Assembly: GCA_033763135.1 (NCBI GenBank) | Contig: JANRKY010000296.1 | Coordinates: forward strand, 1-5,718 | Length of the DNA stretch: 5,718 nt | Reading direction: 5' to 3' | From: DALYLB01 sp033763135 | GTDB taxonomy: Bacteria > Acidobacteriota > Blastocatellia > RBC074 | Shown here: in pieces, positions 1 to 5,621 of the stretch | Position numbering within the stretch: position 1 is the stretch's first letter | How the letters are laid out: each line of letters opens with the position of its first letter | Notes under the pieces: model-generated | Seen by the model: the letters and a program-made list of their open reading frames with translations, nothing else | What the model was told of the DNA's origin: nothing | Databases searched by the model: none | Made by a program: the position numbers and the translations under genes

Positions 1-68
1 CTTTGCGCGACGGCATCGCGCAATTCCTGTACACTTTGCGACGAGGCACTTCTTTTATTGTTTTCCAT
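1..68 (-). CDS. Start of an unidentified gene, truncated by the left window edge
   Basis: A minus-strand ATG at 68-66 opens a frame that stays open to the window edge. It gives 22 residues beginning MENNKRSASSQ and continuing with a short charged, helix-prone stretch (SVQELRDAVAQ). The A-rich codons directly after the ATG are typical of real bacterial starts. The plus-strand alternatives over the same bases read as low-quality peptide. The ATG lies 28 bases past the stop of the 300-residue gene on the same strand, so the two could be co-transcribed. No good Shine-Dalgarno sequence precedes it; a small hairpin (73-87) sits there instead. Too little is visible to name a family. The call depends on the start context alone. 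Confidence 0.45.
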   Translation of the reverse strand, partial: MENNKRSASSQSVQELRDAVAQ

Positions 69-72
69 GCAA

Positions 73-95
73 CCAGCATAGCGCTGGAGAAGCGC
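73..95 (-). other. Two overlapping, mutually exclusive small hairpins before the left-edge gene
   Basis: On the plus strand ccagc (73-77) pairs with gctgg (83-87), and gcgct (81-85) pairs with agcgc (91-95). The two 5-bp stems share bases 83-85, so only one can form at a time. They occupy the gap between the stop of the 300-residue gene and the putative ATG at 68. They could influence translation of the downstream gene, but short stems like these also arise by chance. Confidence 0.25.
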
Positions 96-96
96 C

Positions 97-999
97 TCAG
101 GGGAGGGCTATCCTCCCCTCTTTTTGTCTAAACTCGTGATAACAGCTGGGAGATACAACGCATAAGTAAGGTTCATCTCCCTGCGTGTTATAACATTGCC
201 CAAATTCCTGCGAATTGAACAGCGACCTGTTGCGGGTGAATAAAAACGGAAGCTCATATGTGTAGGAGCTTCGCATGGAAATTTGATCTGCCAAAGCATC
301 GCCGACAAAAACAAAAGAATGCTCCGTCTCTGTCTCGGCGGGCCTCCTGAGCATCGATGTTCGATTGCGAGCCGGCAAGTTCTGCCCGTCGAAATTCCAT
401 CGCGTTCCATCCACGTAGCCAACCTGCATCGTATAGATGCCGATTCTGGCGATCTCGCCCTCCACCCTGCTGAGCCTCTCTCGCAAAAGGCTCACGCTGC
501 TTGCGGGAATAGACACAGTCAATGTTTCCCCTGGATTCAGGCTGAATGTTGAAGGAGGTTGCATCGTGAGGAGAGGGTGACGCCCATAGAATAATTGAAA
601 AACCGTTTGCGGCTTTTTCTCTTTGACGCCGGCTTGAGTGTAGAAATAGACCATGATCTCGATATAAACCGCCTTCTTATCAGCGCGACTGGTAACATCG
701 AAACTTACTCTTTCAAAAAAATCGCCCCCGTCCTCGAAAACGGCGCCGAAGTCGAGCGGTTTGTTATTGTGTTTCAGCCCATGGAACTCCAACGGCGGCG
801 TAACCGTCTTCGGGTATAACTTCAAGACGTGAATCGACCGTTGAGCTACTGTTTGTACCTTACGCAAACTGGCGTCCGTTCGAGCCGAGGCGCGAAGCGA
901 GGATGAGACAAAGTCGGCAAACGTTACGATCCCGATACAGGATGCGAGCGCCATCAGGGTCAATTTACGGCTTGTGAGAATGTTCCTGCTTCCGAGCAT
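97..999 (-). CDS. Exported or membrane-anchored hypothetical protein, 300 aa
   Basis: I do not recognise a named family. Residues 1-12 are short and basic (MLGSRNILTSRK). Residues 13-33 form one hydrophobic segment, followed by a Ser/Ala-rich stretch, so the protein is either cleaved and exported or anchored by its N-terminus. Residues about 65-215 read as a beta-sandwich: alternating hydrophobic strands (VSFDVTS, AVYIEIMVYFY, TVFQLFYG), a typical Ig/fibronectin-like turn (FSLNPGETLTVSIP), and IGIYTMQVGYVDGTRWNFDG. The tail has Cys269, Cys280 and Cys286, which could form disulfides outside the cytoplasm. The start at 999 is supported by a strong ribosome binding site, AAGGAG at 1010-1005, five to six bases upstream. 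It lies downstream of the TPR-CHAT gene on the same strand but across a 618-bp repeat-bearing gap, so it probably has its own promoter. Its base composition is visibly more AT-rich than that gene, which may mean a different origin. Similar proteins (from memory) occur as uncharacterised ORFs in Acidobacteriota. Confidence 0.8.
   Translation of the reverse strand: MLGSRNILTSRKLTLMALASCIGIVTFADFVSSSLRASARTDASLRKVQTVAQRSIHVLKLYPKTVTPPLEFHGLKHNNKPLDFGAVFEDGGDFFERVSFDVTSRADKKAVYIEIMVYFYTQAGVKEKKPQTVFQLFYGRHPLLTMQPPSTFSLNPGETLTVSIPASSVSLLRERLSRVEGEIARIGIYTMQVGYVDGTRWNFDGQNLPARNRTSMLRRPAETETEHSFVFVGDALADQISMRSSYTYELPFLFTRNRSLFNSQEFGQCYNTQGDEPYLCVVSPSCYHEFRQKEGRIALP
99..125 (+). terminator. Plus-strand intrinsic-terminator-like hairpin overlapping the stop of the 300-aa gene
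   Basis: An 8-bp stem, AGGGGAGG (99-106) paired with CCTCCCCT (112-119), has a GCTAT loop and is followed by CTTTTT (120-125). This is a textbook rho-independent terminator for transcription on the plus strand. On the minus strand the hairpin contains the last codons and the TGA (99-97) of the 300-aa gene, but no T-tract follows it. It therefore should not end the minus-strand transcript efficiently. No plus-strand gene is visible in the window that would need it. Confidence 0.5.
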
Positions 1000-1004
1000 G
1001 CCAT

Positions 1005-1010
1005 CTCCTT
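1005..1010 (-). promoter_or_regulatory. Ribosome binding site of the 300-aa gene
   Basis: AAGGAG on the minus strand, 5 bases before the ATG at 999-997. It is a strong anti-16S match at good spacing and fixes the start codon. The TPR-CHAT gene, in contrast, has no such site. Confidence 0.85.
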
Positions 1011-1013
1011 TTT

Positions 1014-1041
1014 ATTTTCCCGCCGCTAACGGATTTTGTGG
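1014..1041. repeat. 28-bp imperfect direct repeat, copy 1
   Basis: The core gctaacggattttgtgg (1025-1041) is identical to 5516-5532. With its flank attttcc plus four partly variable bases, 25 of 28 positions match the second copy, in the same orientation, about 4.5 kb away. This copy ends four bases before the ribosome binding site of the 300-aa gene. Read on the minus strand it spells VQPQNPLAAGK followed by a stop; copy 2 in the same frame spells VRPQNPLASGK. It may thus be the 3' tail of a lost gene instead of a regulatory box. Confidence 0.75.
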
Positions 1042-1064
1042 CTGTACGAAGAGTTTGCCAAATT

Positions 1065-1288
1065 CGCGGAGCGTTTGGAGTGCGGCGGCTGAGATATCGC
1101 TGGCGAATTGGGCAGCCCCCGGGACCGCCGAGCGCCTGCTCGGCGGCGTCTGAAAGCACGTAGAGTGATAAAGACACATAGGCCGAGCAGGCGCTCGGCG
1201 GTCCCAGGGCGCGGAAGATTCGCGTCGAACGTAACGCGAGAGCAATACCAAAGCGGCGTCGAGCCGCCGCACTCCAGACGCTGCCGCG
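1065..1288. repeat. REPIN/MITE-like element: nested inverted repeats, about 224 bp
   Basis: Outer arms: 1065-1090 and 1262-1288 are reverse complements in 25 of 27 aligned positions (one mismatch, one gap). They share the core tggagtgcggcggct. Inner arms: 1121-1144 and 1182-1205 are perfect 24-bp reverse complements, extendable to 1117-1144/1182-1209 with one mismatch. Each inner arm is itself a palindrome. The left one forms a 9-bp stem, CCGCCGAGC (1125-1133) with GCTCGGCGG (1138-1146), around a GCCT loop. The right one forms a 7-bp stem, 1182-1188 with 1193-1199. Two inverted REP-like palindromes separated by a 37-bp spacer is the layout of a REPIN. No coding capacity for a transposase is present, so it would be non-autonomous. 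Similar GC-rich palindromes are recalled from Acidobacteriota intergenic regions, without a search. Confidence 0.8.
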
Positions 1289-1371
1289 CCACATCAAAAA
1301 ATGATTTCTGATAAGCCATATTGCAGGCCTTCGCCGGAAATCTTTAGACCGTATGATTTATCGTGAAAGAC

Positions 1372-1434
1372 GAAACGCGCGCCGCCGAGGATTTAGGCCG
1401 AAATCCGAAAAAAAGAACAAGGCGCGTTCGTTTC
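1372..1434. repeat. Nested stem-loop of unknown role
   Basis: gaaacgcgcgcc (1372-1383) pairs with 1421-1434 (ggcgcg-tt-cgtttc), giving 12 paired bases with a two-base bulge. Inside it ggattt (1389-1394) pairs with aaatcc (1401-1406). An A-run (1408-1414) follows the inner stem on the plus strand, so on the minus strand the U-run precedes the hairpin and this is not a normal terminator for the upstream TPR-CHAT gene. It could be a structured leader or small RNA, or the footprint of another repeat. Confidence 0.45.
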
Positions 1435-1474
1435 AATGAATTGTTAGTAAGTTGGTAATAACGAGACGTGGCGA

Positions 1475-1502
1475 ACATTATTTTTTTCCGACCGAAAGTC
1501 AA
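1475..1502 (-). promoter_or_regulatory. Possible minus-strand sigma70-like promoter
   Basis: TTGACT (1502-1497) is followed after 16 bases by TAATGT (1480-1475), within an AT-rich patch. The -35 is good (5 of 6) but the -10 is weak (3 of 6). It points toward the 300-aa gene, but the leader would be about 470 bases and would include the stem-loop and inverted repeats. It is a candidate only; weak matches are common in AT-rich DNA. Confidence 0.25.
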
Positions 1503-1617
1503 GCACTTTTTCTCACATCTACTATCTTTTCATTTGATCCGGGCCTGGACTCTGCCTTCCCGTCCGGGGATGAAGATCCACAATCTCTCGCGCCGCGTCA
1601 TCCCCATTCCGCCCTCG

Positions 1618-4600
1618 TTACCTCCACTCGCCCTGCAGCGTGAAGGCGGCCCAGTAATAGGGCGAGCGCCATTGTTTCTGTCTCCACATCTCGACCTGGG
1701 CGGCGCGCAGGGCGGCGGCGGGGCGTTCGCCCTGGCGGAGCATCTTCTGGTAGAAGGCGCTCATCAGGTCGGCGGTGGCGCGATCGTTGACGCTCCAGAG
1801 GCTGACGACGACGCGGGCGGCGCCGGCGTACATGAAGCCGCGCGTCAATCCGACGAGGCCTTCGCCGCGGATCTCTTTTCCGAGGCCGGTCTGGCAGGCG
1901 CTGAGCACGACGAGTTCGGCGGGGAGCCGGAGGTTATAGATGTCGTTCGCGCGCAGGAAGCCGTCCTGCGCTTTTCCCTGGTCGTCGACGAGCGAGAGGA
2001 CGAGCGAGGAGAGGCCGGGGCGTTCGCTGTCGAGAATGCCGTGGGTGGCAATGTGCACGTAGCGATATTGGCCGAGCTCGGGGCTGAGCGCGGTGGCGCG
2101 ATTGGCGCGAAAATCGAGGGCGCGTAGGCTCTCGGTCTTCGGCGCGAGAGCGAGCAGGCGATCGGCCTCCTGGCGCGTGTAGCGCAGGCGCGGGATGAAG
2201 AGCCGGCGGGTCGTCACGCCGAGCTTGCCGTCCTCGGCCGCCGGGGCGAGGTGCTCGATGCTGCGGGCGTTGCTGGCGGCGATCAGTTGGGCGGCCTTGT
2301 CGGTAGCCTCGTCGGGGGGCGCGGTGGAACGCGGATCGCGCAAGTCGAAGATCGGATCGGCGAGGACGGCGAGCGTCTTCGGCGCGGGCGCGCGGCCGGC
2401 CAGTTCGGCGCGTTGAACCGCGAGCGCGGAGGCCGAGGGCAGGCTGACGACCTCGCGGCCGACGATGAGCGGCTGTTCCGGCTTGCCGGCGCCGATCGCG
2501 GGATCGGGCAGCATGGCGAAGGGAATGTACTGCAGCGCGCCGTCGGCCACGATGACCAGCCGTTTTCCGCCGAGGAGCGAGGCGACCGGCCCGAGCGTCA
2601 TACGGCTCAGGTCGCGCGCCGCGACGGTCAACCGGCGCTCGGCGCGCGCGATTCGTTCGCCGCGCGCGGCGGACGTCTCGCTCGGCGCCGCGACGCCGCG
2701 CGCCGTCAATAACGCATAGACCTCGCGGGCCTGCGCGTCGATCTCCGCTTCGGCAGGCAGCTCGTAGCTTGCGAGCGAAGATTTTGTGACGGCCCAGAGA
2801 TGGCTGCGTTCGTCGCCGAGCGCGTATTCGAGGAGCAGCGTGTCATCGTCGAGCTGTTTCTGGATCTCGGCGAGCGTGAGCGGGCGAGGCTGTGTAAAGG
2901 CGGCATAGCGCGGACTCGCCTTGCGGATGGCGGCCTGCGCGCGTTCGAGTTCGGATTCGAGCTGGCCGATCTCCTGTTTGAGCCTCGCGGTCTGTGCGGG
3001 GTTCGCGCTCAGCATCGCCTGCTGGGCCTTCGCGCTGAGCCTGCGGGACAGCTCGCGCTCCTGCGAGAGGAGCGCGGCATCCACGCCCTCGTGAAGATCG
3101 GTTCCGCTCTCGGCCAGCAGGTCGAGCAGGCTGCGGGCGCGCTGCCGCTCGCTGACTTCGAGCGCCCGCGCGTTCAACCCGGCCTCGGGCGACGCCTGAT
3201 GCGCGCGCATCAGCAGATCCGCCTGCAGGCGATAGGCCTCCTGCATGTTCTTCATAAACCCGGCCCGGGATTCGGGGCTGATCAGTTCGGCGCGCAGCGA
3301 TTCGGCGATTCGCAGGCTCTCGCCGATGGTCGCCAGCGCCTGCGTCACCAGGCCGCGATCGCGCTCGCTCGCCGCCTGCTGCGTCAGCGCGACGCTCTCC
3401 AGGCGCCGGCTCCCAACCTCGCGAAAGACCGCAACCGATTCCGCGAAATAGCGCCATGCCTCCTCGGCCTCCTTCTGCGACAGTTTCACATCGCCGATCT
3501 GAAAGAGCGTCTGCCCCTCGTTCTCGCGGTGCTTCACCTCGCGAAAGATCGCGAGCGCTTCCTGATAGAGCTCCGTGGCCCGGGCCGGCTGCCGCTGTCG
3601 ATATTGAACCAGCCCCAGCGCCTGCAGCGCGGCCGCCTCTCCCAGCCGGTATTTCTGCTCGCGAAAGATCGCGAGCGCGGGCTCGATGGCGCGCGCCGCC
3701 TCTTCCAGTCGGCCGAGCCGCTCCAGCGCGCCGCCGAGATTGGAGAGCGAACCGGCCTCGCCGATTCGATATTTCGTCTCGCGGAAGATCGGCAGGGAGA
3801 GGCCATAATACTCGGCGGCCTTCTCGTCCCGCCCGAGGTGCCGAAAGACATTGCCGATATTCTGCAGCTCGTTCGCCTCCCCGAGGCGATACTGAACCTC
3901 GCGATAGATCGCCAGCGCCTTCTCGTGCGACTCGATCGCCTTTTCGTACCGGCTCAGTCCAAAGTAGACCGTGCCGAGCGCGCTCAGCGTGTCCCCTTCC
4001 CGGCGCCGGTCCCGCAGCGTGGGAAGGATCGCGAGCGCCTGTTCCAGATATTCGAGCGATTTCTCGTAACGACTCAGAAACCGATGGGCCAGTCCGAGGT
4101 TGTTCAGGCAGATCACTTCGATCGGCACGTCCTTCAGCTCGCGGCTGAGAGCCAGCGCCTGCTCGAAATAGTCGATGGCCTTTTCGGTCTCGCCCATTCC
4201 GCCGTAGGTCATCCCGAGGCCGAGGATCGTGACGGTTTCATTCCTCCGATCCTTGAGCTCGCGGAAGAGCAGGAGCACGCGGTTGAGAATCTCGATCGAC
4301 CTGGCGGGCTGTCCGAGCCGGCTGTAGAGCACGGCCAGATTGTTGAGCGCCTTCCCTTCATTGGCGCGCTCTCCCAGTTCGCGCTGGATCGCGATCGCGG
4401 CCTCGGTGACGGCGACGGCCTTGTCCATCTGGCTGCGGTTGAGATGAACGCTGCCGAGGCTGTACAGCGCCTGGGCTTCGAAGGATCGGTCTCCGACCTC
4501 GCGAAGGATCGGCAGCGAGGCCTCATAGGACGCCTCCGCCTTCTCCTGCTGATTCAGCGCCAGCCAGGCGTTGCCGCGGCTGTAGATGGAGAGCCCTTCC

Positions 4601-5364
4601 CATCGCCGATACTTCGCTTCCCGAAAGGCCTTCGCGGCCTCGTCGAACTCTGCGACGGCCTTGTCGAACTGGCGCGAATTGAACCAGGCATTGGCCAGCC
4701 CGTTGTGGGCCGAGGCTTCTCCGAGGAGGTTCCGGGATTCGCGGGCGGTCGCGAGGGCCTGTTCAAAAGTCGGGATCGCCTTGTCATTCTGCCTGAGAAA
4801 CACCTGCGCGCGGCCGAGCTTGTTGAGCGTGACGTAGATCCAGAAGGACGCGCCGAGCTCGCGCCAGCGCGGCAGCGCCTGTTCGAATTTCGCAGCGGCC
4901 TGCGGCAGGGTATTCGCGCCGGGTTTGGAGAGATCCATGCCCTCCAGCAGCAGCGCCTGCGCGGCGAGGAACTTGCGATCTTCCGCGGTCGCGACGGCGC
5001 GCGTCACGAGCTCCAGGCGATACCCGCCGCGGAGCGTCTTCGCGCCGTTGTGCTGGACGACGAGGAGATACTCGCCCGCCGCCGCGGCCTCGTGCGAGAG
5101 GGACTCCGGCCCGCCGTCGATCGCGTTCATCTCGACGAGCCGCGCCCCGTCCGGGGCCTGCAGGATCAGCACCGCGTCCATCTGTCGCTGGTCGATTCGG
5201 AACTGCGCGAACTGGCCGGCCCCCAGCGCGACCCGATACGAATGGGAGTCGCCGCCCGCAATCTCGCGCTCCACGCCGCGCCCCGCGACGAGCGACGCCG
5301 GCGTCTCCTGCGCAAATACGAAGGAAGAAAGAATCAAGAGTAGAAAGAGAGGATGTCTGCGCAT
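1618..5364 (-). CDS. Exported TPR-repeat CHAT-domain (caspase-like) peptidase, 1248 aa
   Basis: Predicted secreted or periplasmic caspase-fold protease with a protein-binding TPR array. Residues 1-18 are a Sec signal peptide: RRHP, then a Leu/Phe-rich core ending VFA, with likely cleavage before Gln19. Residues about 27-120 resemble the PPC-type beta domain often fused to such proteins (SYRVALGAGQFAQFRIDQ, GEYLLVVQ). TPR units repeat every 40 residues with no indel; the ALAIFRE-type helix end recurs with its last residue at 169, 209 and so on to 649, with a worn 14th unit near 689. A helical linker follows (ERQRARSLLDLL near 745, a charged coiled-coil-like stretch about 775-830). The CHAT domain runs from about 843 to the end: LLLEYALGDERSHLWAVT, then HIATHG with His1108, LSACQTGLG with Cys1157, GEGLVGLTRGFMYAGAARVV, and the closing PYYWAAFTLQGEW. 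Both dyad residues are intact, so it is probably active (inference). The ATG at 5364 has no Shine-Dalgarno site; a promoter-like pair suggests a leaderless mRNA. The substrate is unknown. Confidence 0.93.
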   Translation of the reverse strand: MRRHPLFLLLILSSFVFAQETPASLVAGRGVEREIAGGDSHSYRVALGAGQFAQFRIDQRQMDAVLILQAPDGARLVEMNAIDGGPESLSHEAAAAGEYLLVVQHNGAKTLRGGYRLELVTRAVATAEDRKFLAAQALLLEGMDLSKPGANTLPQAAAKFEQALPRWRELGASFWIYVTLNKLGRAQVFLRQNDKAIPTFEQALATARESRNLLGEASAHNGLANAWFNSRQFDKAVAEFDEAAKAFREAKYRRWEGLSIYSRGNAWLALNQQEKAEASYEASLPILREVGDRSFEAQALYSLGSVHLNRSQMDKAVAVTEAAIAIQRELGERANEGKALNNLAVLYSRLGQPARSIEILNRVLLLFRELKDRRNETVTILGLGMTYGGMGETEKAIDYFEQALALSRELKDVPIEVICLNNLGLAHRFLSRYEKSLEYLEQALAILPTLRDRRREGDTLSALGTVYFGLSRYEKAIESHEKALAIYREVQYRLGEANELQNIGNVFRHLGRDEKAAEYYGLSLPIFRETKYRIGEAGSLSNLGGALERLGRLEEAARAIEPALAIFREQKYRLGEAAALQALGLVQYRQRQPARATELYQEALAIFREVKHRENEGQTLFQIGDVKLSQKEAEEAWRYFAESVAVFREVGSRRLESVALTQQAASERDRGLVTQALATIGESLRIAESLRAELISPESRAGFMKNMQEAYRLQADLLMRAHQASPEAGLNARALEVSERQRARSLLDLLAESGTDLHEGVDAALLSQERELSRRLSAKAQQAMLSANPAQTARLKQEIGQLESELERAQAAIRKASPRYAAFTQPRPLTLAEIQKQLDDDTLLLEYALGDERSHLWAVTKSSLASYELPAEAEIDAQAREVYALLTARGVAAPSETSAARGERIARAERRLTVAARDLSRMTLGPVASLLGGKRLVIVADGALQYIPFAMLPDPAIGAGKPEQPLIVGREVVSLPSASALAVQRAELAGRAPAPKTLAVLADPIFDLRDPRSTAPPDEATDKAAQLIAASNARSIEHLAPAAEDGKLGVTTRRLFIPRLRYTRQEADRLLALAPKTESLRALDFRANRATALSPELGQYRYVHIATHGILDSERPGLSSLVLSLVDDQGKAQDGFLRANDIYNLRLPAELVVLSACQTGLGKEIRGEGLVGLTRGFMYAGAARVVVSLWSVNDRATADLMSAFYQKMLRQGERPAAALRAAQVEMWRQKQWRSPYYWAAFTLQGEWR
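3418..4980 (-). repeat. 120-bp periodic array encoding the TPR units
   Basis: The antisense of the ALAIFRE-type codons (ctcgcgaaagatcgcgagcgc and variants) recurs at exactly 120-bp steps, near 3420, 3540, 3660, and on through 4740 and 4860. The DNA units are diverged but in strict register, so the array is an old internal duplication kept in frame by selection for a 40-residue TPR. It resembles the 40-residue TPR spacing known from LGN/Rapsyn-type proteins more than the usual 34-residue TPR. The right limit is approximate because the first units are worn. Confidence 0.85.
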
Positions 5365-5371
5365 GTTCTGG

Positions 5372-5400
5372 GGTATACCTCAGCGTGCGGTCGCTGTCCA
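5372..5400 (-). promoter_or_regulatory. Sigma70-like promoter for the TPR-CHAT gene, placed for a leaderless mRNA
   Basis: TGGACA (5400-5395; 5 of 6 to the -35 consensus) and TATACC (5377-5372; TATA core) are separated by the ideal 17 bases. Seven bases (CCAGAAC) separate the -10 from the ATG, so initiation at the usual distance would start at or within a base or two of the A at 5364. No Shine-Dalgarno sequence exists upstream of that ATG, which agrees with leaderless translation. The pairing of these two observations is what supports the call. Confidence 0.55.
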
Positions 5401-5441
5401 GCCGGCCCCCGCTCCCGCAATTTCGACATAAACAGCCAGCA

Positions 5442-5477
5442 GATAATTGATAGTTGATAATTGATAGTTGATAATTG
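5442..5477. repeat. AT-rich 14-bp tandem repeat, about 2.6 copies
   Basis: The unit GATAATTGATAGTT starts at 5442, 5456 and 5470 (partial third copy). Part of it (attgatagtt, 5460-5469) is repeated in inverted orientation at 5490-5499, so a 10-bp stem with a 20-base loop can form. It lies just upstream of the promoter-like sequence of the TPR-CHAT gene and could act as an AT-rich upstream element, or be a slippage-prone spacer. Confidence 0.75.
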
Positions 5478-5504
5478 CCGTCTCGAACAAACTATCAATC
5501 ATCA

Positions 5505-5532
5505 ATTTTCCTGATGCTAACGGATTTTGTGG
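5505..5532. repeat. 28-bp imperfect direct repeat, copy 2
   Basis: This is the partner of 1014-1041: identical over 5516-5532, 25 of 28 overall. It lies 53 bases beyond the 3' end of the group II intron, on the far side of the TPR-CHAT gene from copy 1. On the minus strand it reads VRPQNPLASGK in the same frame as copy 1, without the stop that follows in copy 1. Confidence 0.75.
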
Positions 5533-5535
5533 TCG

Positions 5536-5570
5536 AACGCCCTCTTACGGCGGTGACCCGCAACGGCGTT
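5536..5570. other. Hairpin in the 3' exon next to the intron
   Basis: aacgcc (5536-5541) pairs with ggcgtt (5565-5570), and within it gcgg (5550-5553) pairs with ccgc (5558-5561). It begins 15 bases past the intron 3' end on the minus strand. Many group II introns choose hairpin-adjacent sites, but class C introns normally have the stem-loop in the 5' exon, so this one may be incidental. Confidence 0.35.
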
Positions 5571-5588
5571 AAGTTTTGCCTCACGGTA

Positions 5589-5618
5589 GAGTAGGGGAGG
5601 GTTACCGCCTCCCCCCTC
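5589..5618 (-). ncRNA. Group II intron domain VI with branch-point A
   Basis: On the minus strand GAG (5618-5616) pairs with CTC (5591-5589). A5592 is left bulged; G5615 wobbles with T5593; then GGGGAGG (5614-5608) pairs fully with CCTCCCC (5600-5594), closing a CGGTAAC loop. A single unpaired A on the 3' strand is the lariat branch point of group II introns. Confidence 0.78.
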
Positions 5619-5621
5619 GTC

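Larger units (their letters stand above)
1000..1617. other. 618-bp gene-free stretch carrying repeats
   Basis: No convincing gene lies between the two large coding regions. Going right to left the stretch holds: a tiny frame directly after the TPR-CHAT stop (1530-1607, doubtful), a weak minus-strand promoter-like pair (1475-1502), a nested stem-loop (1372-1434), a nested inverted-repeat element (1065-1288), a 28-bp sequence also present at 5505-5532 (1014-1041), and the ribosome binding site of the 300-aa gene. Short frames of 67-110 codons overlap the inverted repeats on both strands and read as Arg/Ala/Pro-rich products of the palindromes, not as proteins. Confidence 0.7.

Noticed and set aside
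1..81. Plus-strand gene tail ending at 79-81 before the hairpin
   Set aside because: The peptide is compositionally poor and is antisense to a more convincing minus-strand gene start.
965..1319. Several 67-110 codon frames over the intergenic repeats
   Set aside because: Their Arg/Ala/Pro-rich products come from the palindromic repeats; phrases such as LECGGSTPLW are the typical translation of this kind of repeat.
1389..1414. Intrinsic terminator after the TPR-CHAT gene
   Set aside because: On the minus strand the T-run comes before the 6-bp hairpin, the wrong order for termination; no better terminator was found in the gap.
1468..2127. 219-codon plus-strand frame
   Set aside because: It overlaps the conserved CHAT core antisense and reads as Gly/Ala/Glu-rich filler with no family resemblance.
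2800..5343. 847-codon open frame on the plus strand, antisense to the TPR-CHAT gene
   Set aside because: It is a shadow: the GC-rich codons and 120-bp periodic repeats of the sense gene suppress stops in this frame. Its product is a repetitive string with no domain, and the sense frame has a signal peptide, TPRs and a full CHAT domain.
97..5364. A gasdermin-type or CRISPR-linked CHAT defence system
   Set aside because: No gasdermin pore-forming protein, Cas effector, NTPase or nuclease is seen beside the CHAT gene, and the protein is predicted to be exported.
5442..5499. Possible small CRISPR array
   Set aside because: The 14-bp unit is too short, copies are directly adjacent without spacers, and no cas gene is present.
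5516..5575. Integron attC-like site in the intron's 3' exon
   Set aside because: ACTTAAC fits the RYYYAAC core on the minus strand, but the partner GTTCGAC does not fit GTTRRRY, and no integrase or cassette layout is visible.
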